64,000 bases of DNA from Nocardioides sp. B-3 (GTDB lineage: Bacteria; Actinomycetota; Actinomycetes; Propionibacteriales; Nocardioidaceae). Position numbers and translations under genes: made by a program. Numbering within the stretch: the stretch's first letter is position 1; the number at the start of each line of letters is the position of its first letter. Shown here piece after piece: positions 18,135-27,729 of this stretch. The stretch is from NCBI RefSeq assembly GCF_024703895.1, contig NZ_CP087968.1, positions 4,154,001 through 4,218,000 of the forward strand, in the 5' to 3' direction. The notes under the pieces are model-generated. The model saw only the letters and a program-made list of their open reading frames with translations. It had not been told where the DNA came from and made no database searches.

Positions 18135-19570
18135 ATGAACACCGCCCACATCGACGACTCGGACGCCGAGGCCACCCCGGCCCTCGCCGAGTCATCGACG
18201 CGCACGGCGGTTCGCCGAGGTCGAGGACCTCCTCGTCGTCGCGCACTGGGCCGACCTCCACACCGACCTCCCCGTGCACGACCCCAACCTGCCCCGGCAC
18301 GCCCGGGAGAAGATGATCCAGCCCGGCGGCGACGGCACCCCCACCGATGCGCGAATTCGCCGTCGCCGAGCTGGCCTTCGCCCGCCAGACCCACCACGCC
18401 ACCACCCGCGCCGCGATCGCCGACATCCTCGACCTGCGCCACCGACTCCCCGCCACCTTCGCCGTCATGCTCGCCCTCGCCTGCGAACCCCGGGGTCGCC
18501 CGCAAGGTCGCCGTCACCTCCCGCCACCCGGACGCCGACACCGTGGGCATCGTCGACCGCGCGATCGCCACTGCTGTCGCCACAGAGTCCCCCGCCACCG
18601 TCCTCGAGCTCGCCCGCGCCAAGACCATCGAGGCCGACCCCGACCACGAGGCCGCCCGCCTCGCATTCGAAGCTCACCGCCGCTACGTCGCCCTGTCCCG
18701 CTCCGACGACACCGGCTACCGCACCGTCATCGCCCGCGTCCTCGACGGCGACGCCATCTGGGTCGACGCCCTGACCGACCGCGTCGCCGACATCCTCGCC
18801 CCCACCCACGGCCACGACCACAACCGCAACGAGCTCCGCGCCCTCGCCTTCGGCTGGCTCGCCCGACCGGCCGACCTGCTCCAGCTGCTGCTCGAGCACA
18901 CCGAGGTCGAGGAAGAATCGGAGCCGGCATCCGACGAAAGGTCCGACGGAGAGTCCGAGGACGACCGCCGCCCGGTGTGGGCGCCGAGTCATCTGGCCGA
19001 CACACTCGCCGGGTTCGCGGCTCTCACCTGCCGCCAGCTCGCATCCTTGCGGCCGAAGGCCGTCGTGCACGTCCACCTCACCGACACCGCGCTCCGCGGC
19101 CAAGACGGCGTGGCACGCGTCGAGGACCTCGGCCCGACGCTCGTCCAACGCCTCGCCGACCTCCTCGGCCACGCCGACGTCAGCCTCCAACCCGTGCGCG
19201 ACCTCAATGGCCGGATCAGGATCAACGAGTACGAGCACCCCGACCGTCTCAAGGACCACAGCTGGCAACTAGCCGGCGGCGACGTGTTCCCCTACGCGCC
19301 GTCCGGGACCCGGCTCAGCGTTGACTACGACCACCCCACGCCCTACGACAAGCACGGGCCACCGTGCCAAACCGGCACCCACAACTCCGGGCCCCTCCGC
19401 CGCACCCACCACCGTTGGAAGACCTTCGGCGGCTACCAGTGCCGACAATCCGGGCCCGGGCGATACCTCTGGCGAACACCCCGCGGCCGCTACTACCTCC
19501 GCGACCACACCGGCACCCATCCCCTCGACCCCGACCGGGCCGAGATGATCATGCGCGCCCAGCGGCGTAG
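18135..19570 (+). CDS. DUF222-HNH endonuclease (13E12-repeat type), frameshifted
   Basis: An N-terminal helical DUF222 domain (REFAVAELAFARQTHHATTR, PATFAVMLALAC, RKVAVTSRHPDADTVGIVDR, LEAHRRYVAL-like helices) is followed by an acidic linker (EVEEESEPASDERSDGESED). A C-terminal HNH nuclease ends it: SVDYDHPTPYDKHGPP, then THNSGPLRRTHHRWKTFGGY. Frame breaks lie near 18196, 18345, 18488 and close to the end, so the stop is uncertain (19570 is the likeliest). These proteins are highly repeated in Actinobacteria genomes and often treated as mobile or selfish. No transposase is nearby. Confidence 0.8.
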
Positions 19571-19574
19571 ATCT

Positions 19575-20610
19575 CTACCCCGTGAAGTGAGCCGTGATCT
19601 CGCGCCGCTCGCCGTCGACGGTCACGCGCCCGCCGTACGGCAACAACAGCTGCGGGGACGTGTGCCCGAAGTCCACGTCGAGCACGACGACGAGCGAGGG
19701 GTTGTAGTCCGCGACGGCTCGCAGCACTGCCTCGCGGCGCTCGGCGCGCTGGTCCGCGACCTCCGCCTCCGACCGCACCACCTCGCGCGAGGTCACGGGC
19801 GGGCGGCCCCACAGCAGCGCGGACGCTGCGCCGAGGATGCCTCGCTCACCGAGGTTGCGGAGCATCCGGAGGCAGTGGTCGGGTGACGGCATCTCCTCGG
19901 ACGCTTCCCGGGGCCACCACGCATCCCTCGTATGCCGACACGGGATGCACCCAGCGACCGACCGCGAGCGTCATCTCCACGCTCTCGAGGCACCCTCCCC
20001 ACACCGTGCCCGTCACCGCGCGAGACGGCCCGGACCACTGCCACGGCGAGGCCGGCAGGTCGGGCGCCGCCTCCACGAGCACCGAAGGCGATGCCCACTC
20101 GACCCCGAAGTCGCGGGTGCGCGCGGGCTCCGTCAGCACGAGGTCCCCGCCGAAGAGCGCGGCCTTGAGGGAGTCCGGGTGGAGCGGATCGACCCGTGGG
20201 CCGGGGCCGAGGTGGACGGCCGTCGATCCGCCGTACACTCCGCCGATGCCGTGGAACCACAGCCAGTTCGAGAGGTTCGTGTTGTCGCTGTAGCCCGGGA
20301 ACCGCTTGGGATGCGCGAGCATCCGCGCCGGGTCGAGGTGCTTGAGCACGGTGATCTGGTCGCTGCCGCCGACGGTCGCCATCACCGCCTTGATCGACTC
20401 GTCCTCGAAGGCGCTCATCAGGTCGGACGCCCGCTGTTCCGGCGTGCCCCGGACCCGCGTGAACGGGTACTCGACCGGCTCCAGCCCGAGCTCCCGGATC
20501 CGATCGAGCGCCTGCTCGTGGATCGCCGGGAAGTGCTCCGGCGCGCACCACGACGGGGAGACGACGGCGACGCGATCGCCGGGACGGACAGGAGACGGAA
20601 GCGTGACCAT
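19575..20610 (-). CDS. LD-carboxypeptidase (peptidase family S66)
   Basis: Trims murein tetrapeptides or acts on related peptides (microcin-immunity type). Family signatures are VRPGDRVAVVSPSWCAPEHF, RASDLMSAFEDESIKAVMAT, the nucleophile Ser in FPGYSDNTNLSNWLWF, WGGCLESVEM with the expected Glu, SEEMPSPDHCLRMLRNLGER and the catalytic His in DVDFGHTSPQLLLPYG. One extra G near 19910 breaks the frame just before the SEEMPSP block; repaired, about 345 residues. No signal peptide, so cytoplasmic. It follows FadE34 on the same strand after 10 bp but has no obvious link to sterols. Confidence 0.88.
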
Positions 20611-20619
20611 GCCGGCACG

Positions 20620-22652
20620 CTAGCGGGGCAACCCCAAGATCCGCTCCGCGGCCACGTTGCGCAGGATCTGCGTCGTCCCGCCCGCGATCGACAGGCAGCG
20701 CGTCACCAGCATCTCGTGCACGGCGGCCTCCGCCTCGGGGCCGCCCAGCAGCACCGACGGACCGAGCAGCTCGAGCAGGAGCGACGAGGCCTCCTGCCGA
20801 TTGCGTACGCCGAGGAGCTTCGCAACGCTCGACTCGGCCCCCGGCGACGTCCCGGCGAGAGCCTTGAGCGTCGAACGGACGCCCAGCAGCGAGCACACCG
20901 TGGCCAGCGCGACTCCGGTGACCGACGCGGGCGCGGTCGAGCGGATCGGGACCCACCGCGGCCACGCAGCCTTCGATGCTGACGCCCAACCGGTGGCCCG
21001 CCATCGCGACCCGCTCGTTGGAGAGCGTCGTGCGCGCCAGCTTCCAGCCGTCGCCGGGCTCCCCCACCACGAGCGAGTCCGGCACGAACACCTCGTCCGG
21101 GAACACCTCGTTGAAGAGCGCGTCGCCGGTCAGCTCACGCAACGGCCGGATGTCGATGCCCGCGCTGGACATGTCGACCGGGAAGTAGCTGATCCCGCGA
21201 TGCTGCGGCGCGTCCGGATCGGTGCGGGCCGGGCAGATCGCCCACTCGGCGTCCTGCGCCAACGACGTCCACACCTTCTGCCCGGTCAGGCGCCAGCCGT
21301 CGCCGTCTCGGACCGCGCGTGCGAAGCGACGCGAGGTCGGAGCCCGCGCCCGGCTCGGAGAACAGCTGGCACCGGGTGATCTCGCCCAGCAGCGACGGCC
21401 GCACGAAGCGCTCCTGCTGCTCCGGCGTCCCGTGCGACAGGATCGTCGGCACCGCCCAGCCTGCGATCTTGAGGTCCGGTCGCTCGATCCCCGCGGCCGC
21501 CAGCTCCTCGTCGACCACGAGCTGGGTCACCGCGTCCGCGTCCATCCCGTACGGCGAAGGCCAGTGCGGCATCAGCAGGCCGGTCGACACCGGGCCCGCC
21601 CGTGGGTCGGCCCGGTCAAGGGAAGCCACCAAGGAGGCGATGCCCGGCCGGACAGGAGCGTCGCGGCCCTCCGGGTCGACCTTCAGCTGCCGGCGCGAGC
21701 CCGAGACGGCACGAGCGGCCAGCGACGCGGCCGCGGAGGACGACGTCCCGGCCAGCGATCGCAGGGACAGCGCTCGGCGGAGGTAGAGGTGCGCGTCGTG
21801 CTCGAACGTGTAGCCGATCCCGCCCAGCACCCGGATGCAGTCTCGGGCCACGCGGACGGCGCCGTCGAACGCCACCTCGGCCGCCACGTCGCATGAGAAC
21901 GCCCACTGGTCCGTGAAGGCCGCGGACGCGACGTCCCACGCCACCGCCTCGATGGCCGTGACCGTCTCCAGCATCTCCGCGCAGAGGTGCTTGATCGCCC
22001 GGAACGAGCCGATCTTGGCACCGAACTGCTCGCGCACCTTCGCGTGCTCGACCGCAGTGTCGAGGCACCAGCGCGCGACGCCCGCTGCCTCGGCCGCTGC
22101 GAAGGTGACGAACATGCGGTGGACGACGTCTGCGGTGAGGTCCAGGGGCGCACCGTCGACAGAAGACACGGTTCCGATGCGGCGGCTCAGGTCGAGGAGC
22201 GGTGAAGAACACGTCACCGAGGCCGTGGAAGCCACCACGTAGCCTGACGACGAGGGCAGCAGGAACAGGTCGGCCCCCGGCGCATCGAGCACCACGTCAC
22301 CGACACCAACTGCCACGCGCGCCCCCGACACCAGCGACGCGGCGTGGGACGGCGGGAGCAGCGCCGACGCGATCGCCGTACTCAGCAAGGGGCCGGGGAC
22401 GAGTGCGTAGGCACACGCCTCGAGCGCCACCGCGACATCGAGCGCCGATCCCCCGCCGCCGCCCACTGACTCGGGCAGGCCGATCGTCGGCACGGACATC
22501 GAGGTCAGTGCCGACCGGGAGGAGGGAAAGGTTGCGCCGGGATCGTCCTCGGCTGCCCGGACCTCGGACAACGGCGAGATGGAGGCCGCCCACGACCGCA
22601 GGCTCGCGCCCAGCTCGGCGTGCTCCTCGGAGATCCCCAGCGAGTAGAACAT
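20620..22652 (-). CDS. fadE34: Tandem two-domain acyl-CoA dehydrogenase, FadE34-like, frameshifted
   Basis: One polypeptide of about 677 residues with two acyl-CoA dehydrogenase halves. First half: STVPTIGLPE-type N-terminus (MSVPTIGLPESVGGGGGSAL), AKVREQFGAKIGSFRAIKHL, RDCIRVLGGIGYTFEHDAHL. Second half: GIERPDLKIAGWAVPTILSH, CQLFSEPGAGSDLASLRTR, WTSLAQDAEWAI, NEVFPDEVFVPDSLVVGEPG and ending SIAGGTTQILRNVAAERILG. Fused heterodimer-like dehydrogenases of this kind include M. tuberculosis FadE34, in the KstR regulon and steroid side-chain oxidation. Shifts near 21330 and 20950. A perfect KstR palindrome covers the start codon, supporting the assignment. FAD-dependent, cytoplasmic. Confidence 0.85.
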
Positions 22653-22658
22653 GTTCTA
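22645..22658. promoter_or_regulatory. KstR operator at fadE34
   Basis: TAGAACATGTTCTA fits the KstR consensus TNNAACNNGTTNNA perfectly; extended by one base each side it is a perfect 16-bp palindrome. It overlaps the ATG of the acyl-CoA dehydrogenase on the minus strand and lies just before the divergent methyltransferase, so it could repress both. Confidence 0.85.
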
Positions 22659-22665
22659 CATACTA

Positions 22666-23322
22666 GTGTCTCGCCCCGTGACCGACTGGCTGGACCATGC
22701 CCTGAACGCAAAGGGCTTCATGCCCGAGGACGAGGGGCTGCTGCTGCACCGCTACGCCCGGCAGCAGGCCGAGAAGGGCCCGCTGCTCGAGGTCGGCACC
22801 TACTGCGGCAAGTCCGCGGTCTACCTCGGGGCGGCCGCGCGTGAGGCAGGTGGCACGGTCTTCACGGTGGACCACCACCACGGCTCGGAGGAGAACCGGG
22901 CCGGGTGGGAGCACCACGACACCAGCGTCGTCGACCCACGCACCGGCCGGATGGACACGCTGCCGCACTTCCGCCGCACCATCGAGGACGCCGGTCTCGA
23001 GGAGCAGGTCATTGCCGTCATCGGCACCTCGACAGCGGTCGCGAAGCACTGGCGTACGCCGCTCGCGTTGCTGTTCATCGACGGCGGGCACGGCGCCGAG
23101 CCGGCCCGTGCCGACTTCGAGGGCTGGGTGCGGTGGGTGCAACGAGGCGGACTGCTCGTGATCCACGACGTCTTCCCCGACCCTGCGGACGGCGGGCGAC
23201 CGCCGTACGAGCAGATCTATCTGCCGGCGCTCGCGAGCGGCGCCTTCACCGAGGTGGAGGCGCTGGGCTCGATGCGGGTGCTGGAGCGGACGTCAGGAGA
23301 GGCTGGAGACCCGGTCGCCTGA
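22666..23322 (+). CDS. Class I SAM-dependent methyltransferase (Methyltransf_24-like)
   Basis: An intact protein of about 218 residues. GPLLEVGTYCGKSAVYLGAA is motif I, VFTVDHHHGSEENRAGWEHH carries the acidic ribose-binding position, ALLFIDGGHGAEPARADFEG and GLLVIHDVFPDP are motifs II-III. The DHHHGSEEN and FIDGGH elements match methyltransferases related to cephalosporin-hydroxylase-like proteins. GTG 22666 (MSRPVTDWLDH) is chosen because an upstream ATG lies inside the KstR palindrome; GTG 22678 is also possible. No clear ribosome site, suggesting a leaderless message. Its end overlaps the convergent cyclase-like gene by 30 bp. Confidence 0.75.
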   Translation: MSRPVTDWLDHALNAKGFMPEDEGLLLHRYARQQAEKGPLLEVGTYCGKSAVYLGAAAREAGGTVFTVDHHHGSEENRAGWEHHDTSVVDPRTGRMDTLPHFRRTIEDAGLEEQVIAVIGTSTAVAKHWRTPLALLFIDGGHGAEPARADFEGWVRWVQRGGLLVIHDVFPDPADGGRPPYEQIYLPALASGAFTEVEALGSMRVLERTSGEAGDPVA

Positions 23323-24381
23323 CGGGCAGCCGCACTCGAGCGCGATCTCCGCGAAGTCGGCGGCCAGTGTGGTGCCGCGCATGATGTCGGCGCCCGCGCT
23401 GGTGTGGGTGAGCGCGTCGACGGCCGGGATCACGGCCGCCGCGGTGTAGGTCGTGTGCTCGGCGGGCCAGTTCACGTCGTCGGGGAAGACGTAGCCGGTC
23501 CAGTACTTCCCCTGCTCCGCGCGCAGGTGCTGCATGTCTGCCAGCAGCTGTACGGCGCGCTGCCGGTCACCGATGGCGTCGAGCGCCATCACCAGCTCGC
23601 ACGTCTCCGCGCCGGTCACCCATGGATTCCTCGAGACGCAACGGATGCCGAGGCCCGCCTCGACGAACGTGTCCCAGCGCGAGTCGATCAGCTCGCGCGC
23701 AGCAGGTCGCCACGGACGGCTCCGCCGAGGACCGGGTAGTACCAGTCCATCGAGAACTCGGACTTGTCCGGGAACAGGTCGCGGTGCTCGCGCAGCGCGT
23801 GGCCGAGCCGGCCACCGGTGAGCTCCCACTCCGGCTGCAGGGTCGTCCATCAGATCGGCGAGCGCGACGCCCGCGCGCAGGCTCTGGTAGATGCTCGACG
23901 AGCCGGCCAGCAGCGCGTCGGCGTTGACCTTCGCGGGCGAACCAGCGGCCCACTCCTGCGACCACGCGATGCCACCGAAGGGCAGCTGCATGCTGACGAC
24001 CCAGTCGAGGCCGCGGCGCACGGTCGTCCACAGGCGGCGTACGAACTCCTCGTCGCGACGGATCAGCCAGTGGTGCCAGACCCCGACGGCGAGGTAGGCC
24101 GACATGTTGGTCTCGCCCGAGTGGTCCTCGATCTCGCCGGCGACGATCTTCATCGGCCACGAGCCGTCGGCACGCTGCATCGAGACGGCCCAGTCGTAGG
24201 CGCGCCCGGCGGCCTCGACTCGGCCGCCGACGAGCAGCGCCATGGCCGACTCGACGTGGTTCCAGATGTCGGTGTGCTCGCCGATCGTCCACGGGATCGC
24301 CCCGGAGGGCTCCTGCATGGCCGCGATCGACGCCGCCGTCTCCTCGACCCGGGCAGCGGTCAGGATGACGTCAGGCCGCAT
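23293..24381 (-). CDS. Alpha/alpha-barrel prenyltransferase/squalene-cyclase-like protein, frameshifted
   Basis: About 362 residues built from repeated helix pairs with QxxxGxxxW-type repeats: AAMQEPSGAIPW, VSMQRADGSWPMKIVAGEIE, VSMQLPFGGIAWSQEWAAGS, ADMQHLRAEQGKYWTGYVFP. A Trp-rich core and SEFSMDWYYPVLGGAVRG complete an alpha/alpha toroid as in terpenoid cyclases, prenyltransferase beta chains and some glycoside hydrolases. The DXDD of squalene-hopene cyclase is not evident, so cyclisation is unproven; a glycosidase-like role is possible. Shifts near 23842 and 23700. The start overlaps the methyltransferase stop, giving a GT4-methyltransferase-barrel operon. Confidence 0.7.
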   Translation of the reverse strand: MRPDVILTAARVEETAASIAAMQEPSGAIPWTIGEHTDIWNHVESAMALLVGGRVEAAGRAYDWAVSMQRADGSWPMKIVAGEIEDHSGETNMSAYLAVGVWHHWLIRRDEEFVRRLWTTVRRGLDWVVSMQLPFGGIAWSQEWAAGSPAKVNADALLAGSSSIYQSLRAGVALADLMDDPAAGVGAHRWPARPRAARAPRPVPGQVRVLDGLVLPGPRRSRPWRPAARELIDSRWDTFVEAGLGIRCVSRNPWVTGAETCELVMALDAIGDRQRAVQLLADMQHLRAEQGKYWTGYVFPDDVNWPAEHTTYTAAAVIPAVDALTHTSAGADIMRGTTLAADFAEIALECGCPSGDRVSSLS

Positions 24382-25150
24382 CGGTCGAGGCAGCAGCTGC
24401 GGCAGCGGTCTCCGGCTTGCGGAAGTAGAGCACCATCGACTTGCCGATCATCGGGTCGAGCACCTTGCCGGCCAGCTGCAGCGCCTTGGGGTTCTTCATG
24501 ATCTCCCACACCAGCAGCTTGTGGTAGGCCTTCGCGAGCGGGTGGTCCTCGTTGTTGACACCCACGGCGCACTTGATCCACCAGTACGGCGCGTGCAGCC
24601 CGTGCGCATAGCCCTTGCCCTCGAAGACCATCGCGTCGCCGGGCGTGCCGTCGTTGAACTTGCCGGCCTTGGTGACCTTGTCGACCAGCTCGTGGTCGGT
24701 GTAGATCCGGATGTGGCCGCCCTCGGCGTTGTGGTAGTCGTCGGAGAGCTTCCAGTTGATGACCTCGGGCAGCCAGCGCGGCACGGAGATCGCCAGCGTG
24801 CCGCCGGGGCGCAGCACCCGGACCAGCTCCTTGATCGCGTCGACGTCGGCGTGGATGTGCTCGAGCACCTCGGCGGCGACGATGCGGTCGAACTCGCCGT
24901 CGGCGAAGGGCAGCGCGAGCGCGTCGCCCTCCTTGACGTCGGCCTCGGCACCTGCCGGCACCTCGCCGGCCTCCTTCATCGCGCCGAACCACTCACGAAC
25001 AGTCGCGAGCTCGTCGGCGTCCCGGTCGAAGGCGACGACGTCGGCGCCCCGCTTGTACATCTCGAAGGCGTGACGACCCGCGCCACAGCCCATGTCGAGC
25101 ACCCGGTCGCCGGGGCGCAGGCCCGAGCGGTCGAAATCAACGGTCAGCAC
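24371..25150 (-). CDS. Class I SAM-dependent methyltransferase
   Basis: An intact protein of about 259 residues. Motif I VLDMGCGAGRHAFEMYKRGA, then VVAFDRDADELATVREWFGA, EGDALALPFADGEFDRIVAA, EVLEHIHADVDAIKELVRVL and RPGGTLAISVPRWLPEVINW. This is a UbiE/Methyltransf_11-type enzyme with a long C-terminal helical tail ending in an alanine-rich stretch. The GTG giving MLTVDFDRSGLRPGDR overlaps the end of the GT4 gene; a start further upstream would lie deep in GT4. Probably modifies the same lipid or glycan as its operon partners. Confidence 0.85.
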   Translation of the reverse strand: MLTVDFDRSGLRPGDRVLDMGCGAGRHAFEMYKRGADVVAFDRDADELATVREWFGAMKEAGEVPAGAEADVKEGDALALPFADGEFDRIVAAEVLEHIHADVDAIKELVRVLRPGGTLAISVPRWLPEVINWKLSDDYHNAEGGHIRIYTDHELVDKVTKAGKFNDGTPGDAMVFEGKGYAHGLHAPYWWIKCAVGVNNEDHPLAKAYHKLLVWEIMKNPKALQLAGKVLDPMIGKSMVLYFRKPETAAAAAASTDAA

Positions 25151-26431
25151 TGGTGTTCTCCTTGCTCGCGCCTCGGGCGCCATTGATGCCGTCGTGCTCG
25201 GCACGATAGTCCCGGATCGTTCGTTCGTACGCCGCGGCGGTGGCCGCGGCCACGGCCCGCCAGCTGAACAGGCGCTGCACCCGCTCGCGGCCTGCCTTGC
25301 CCATGCGGGCGCGGCGCTCGGGGTCGTCGATGAGCTCCGGGAGCGCCAGCTCCAGCTCGCCGACGTCGCCGGGCGTCACCATGATGGCGCACTCGCCGTC
25401 GGGGCCGACCACCTCGGGGATCGCACCGGCGCGGGAGACGACCAGCGGCGTCTCGCACGCCATCAGCTCTGCCGTGGGCAGCGAGAAGCCCTCGTAGAGC
25501 GAGGGCACGCAGGCGAGCTCGGCCGAGCCCATCACCGCAACGAGCTCGTCCCGGGAGACGCCGTTGACGAAGGTGACGTGCTCGCCGATGCCGAGGCTGT
25601 CGATCAGCCTCTCCGTGCGACCGCCCGGCTCGGGCTTGGTGACGAGCAGCAGCTCCACGTCGCGCTCGGTGCGAAGCTTGGCGAAGGCCTCGAGCAGGGT
25701 GGCGATGCCCTTCATCGGGGCGTCGGCACTGGCCATGGCCAGGATCCGGCCGGGCACGCGCGCCACGGTCGGCGGCACGAACGCGTCGTCGACACCGAGC
25801 AGCACGGTCTCCATGCGGGCCGGGTCGACGCCGAAGTCGGTGGCGATGTCGCGCGCCGAGGTGTCCGACGGCGTCAGGATCGTGCGCGCCCGGCGGGCGA
25901 CCTTGGCCTGCATGCGCAAGAAGCCGTACCACCGGCGCAGCGAGAGCTTCTTGCGCCGTGCCGGCGGGGCCGCGAGGTCGATGCGACGGTCGAAGCTGAT
26001 CGGGTGGTGGATCGTGGTGAGGAGCGGCAGCCCCATCTTCTCGATCTCGAGCATGCCGTAGCCCAGGGACACCGGTTGTCGTGGGCGATGTCGAAGTCGT
26101 CGACCCGGTCCTTGAGCAGCCGCGCGACTCGCGAGCTGAACGTCTTCGGCTCCGGGAAGCCGGCGGTCCACATCGTCAGGACCTCCTCGACGTCGATCAG
26201 GTCGCGGAACTCGCTCGGCTTCGGCGTACGGAAGGGGTCGGGCTCGCGGTAGAGGTCGAGGCTGGGCACCTCCGTCAGCACGACGCCCTCGTCGAGCTCG
26301 GGATAGGGCTGGCCGGAGAACACCTCGACCTCGTGGCCCAAGTTGACCAGCTCCCGGCTGAGGTGCCGGATGTAGATCCCCCGGCCGCCGCAGTGTGGCT
26401 TGCTCCGATAGGACAGCAATGCAATGCGCAC
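25137..26431 (-). CDS. Glycosyltransferase family 4, frameshifted
   Basis: A GT-B retaining glycosyltransferase of about 431 residues. Start GTG, IALLSYRSKPHCGGRGIYIR (acceptor-side Gly loop), LSRELVNLGHEVEVFSGQPY, GLPLLTTIHHPISFDRRIDL, LTPSDTSARDIATDFGV, GVSRDELVAVMGSAELACVP and SLYEGFSLPTAELMACETPL (the EX7E motif, donor site), AGAIPEVVGPDGECAIMVTP. One shift near 26072. First gene of the GT4-methyltransferase-barrel operon. A KstR-like site lies 22 bases upstream, so it may be under the same control as kstR. Confidence 0.88.
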
Positions 26432-26452
26432 GCGCCGCGACCTTTCTAGAAG

Positions 26453-26466
26453 TGAAACGTGTTCCT
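26453..26466. promoter_or_regulatory. KstR operator between GT4 and kstR
   Basis: TGAAACGTGTTCCT keeps the core AAC-N2-GTT of the KstR consensus, with one outer mismatch (final T for A). It lies in the 160-bp gap between the divergent GT4 and kstR genes. Autoregulation of kstR is established in Mycobacterium; control of GT4 is inferred. Confidence 0.7.
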
Positions 26467-26591
26467 ATTATGTCTCACCCGTTGGTAACCTCTTCGCGGT
26501 GTTCAACTGGGCAGGACCAGGGGACTGTTCCACCGAGCCCTGTGCCCCCTGTCACAGACAGTTACACATGAAGACGAACCGGAGGCAAAGG

Positions 26592-27190
26592 GTGAGCAGC
26601 ACCAACGCGGTGGCGAGCGACGAGCTCGGCTCCAACGCGCAGCGGGAGCGCCGCGAGCGCATCCTCGACGCGACGATCGCGCTGGCCTCCCGGGCGGCTT
26701 CGACGCCGTCCAGATGCGCGCCGTCGCGGAGCAGGCCGAGGTCGCCCTCGGCACGCTGTACCGCTACTTCCCCTCCAAGATCCACCTGCTCGTCACCGCG
26801 CTCGCGCGTGAGTTCGAGCGCGCCGAGAAGGTGCTGGCCACCAAGGCCATCTCCGGCGACACGCCCGCCGACCGGGTGATCACCGTGCTTCGCCGTACGA
26901 CCCGAGGACTGCAGGGCGACCCGCACCTGACCGACGCGCTGACCCGGGCGTTCATGTTCGCCGACAAGTCGGCCGCGCAGGAGATTCACGCCGTCGGCAT
27001 GCTGCTGACGCGCATGCTGACCCGGGCCATGCACCCGGACAGCGACGACATCAGCGACGACGACATCGCCATCGCCCGGGTCATCGGCGACGTCTGGCTC
27101 TCCGCGCTCGTCGCGTGGGTGACCGGTCGCAGCACCGCCGAGGAGACCGCGGCCCACATGGAGCGCGCGGTCCGGCTCATCCTGCGCTGA
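26592..27190 (+). CDS. kstR: TetR-family repressor KstR of sterol catabolism, frameshifted
   Basis: Starts at GTG (MSSTNAVASDELGSNAQRER) with GGAGG eight bases upstream; an ATG 24 bases earlier is less well placed. The TetR helix-turn-helix is AVQMRAVAEQAEVALGTLYR then YFPSKIHLLVTALAREFER. These stretches and the C-terminal IARVIGDVWLSALVAWVTGR match M. tuberculosis KstR closely. KstR is derepressed by 3-oxo-4-cholestenoyl-CoA-type ligands. One base is missing near 26694, in the DNA-binding domain. Four matching operators in this window support the identity. Confidence 0.9.
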
Positions 27191-27194
27191 GCGG

Positions 27195-27729
27195 TCAGCG
27201 CGTCTCCCGGCCCGGTGGGGTCATGTCTTCGCCCGGGCGGACCCGCCGGGCTTGGAGCACGCCCTGACTGAGCAGGCCGTCGATGAAGTCCTCCGACCCT
27301 CCGAAGCAACGCCGGGTGTCGTCCCACAGCCACGACATCAGCCAGGGAGCGATCCTCGGGGAAGACGAGGTCGGGGCCCGGAGCGCGCCACGAGCTCGGG
27401 TCCCGGCGCCACTGCTGCGCCTGCTCCGGAGTCGCGTTGACGACCACGTAGTCCCAGCCTGAGTACAGGCGAGTGCGCACGGCCTCGGGAAACACGACGT
27501 CGTCCGCTCCTGTGTCCGGGTAGCCGACCCACCACAGACCGTCCTTCGGCGTGTGCTCCCGCAGGACCTCCATGATCGCCGAGACGCTCTCGGCCCGCCC
27601 GTCTTGCGGGTCGAGCACAGTGGCGTAGGCCCGGAACACCGGCGGGATCGCGGACGCGATCGTGGTCCCGAGCGGAGTGGCCTCGCGGATCCACGCCACA
27701 TCCTTTTGCGTGGCGAATCGGTGCGTCAT
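27195..27729 (-). CDS. Hypothetical protein at the end of the KstR-controlled SDR operon
   Basis: About 178 residues, not recognised. Opens MTHRFATQKDVAWIREATPL, with ASAIPPVFRAYATVLDP, TPKDGLWWVGYPDTGADDVV, RLYSGWDYVVVNATPEQAQQ and WLWDDTRRCFGGSEDFIDGL. It is Trp-rich, soluble and without signal peptide. One shift near 27342. Its ATG overlaps the stop of the SDR gene (ATGA), so it is translated with the steroid-dehydrogenase genes, but the sequence itself gives no functional hint. Confidence 0.65.

Noticed and set aside
18135..19570. The HNH gene as a homing endonuclease in an intron or intein
   Set aside because: No interrupted host gene is visible, and the DUF222-HNH architecture is that of free-standing 13E12-type proteins.
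18135..19886. Extension of the DUF222-HNH protein to 583 residues
   Set aside because: The last 100 residues are antisense to the LD-carboxypeptidase gene and have no domain; a one-base error near the end removed the true stop.
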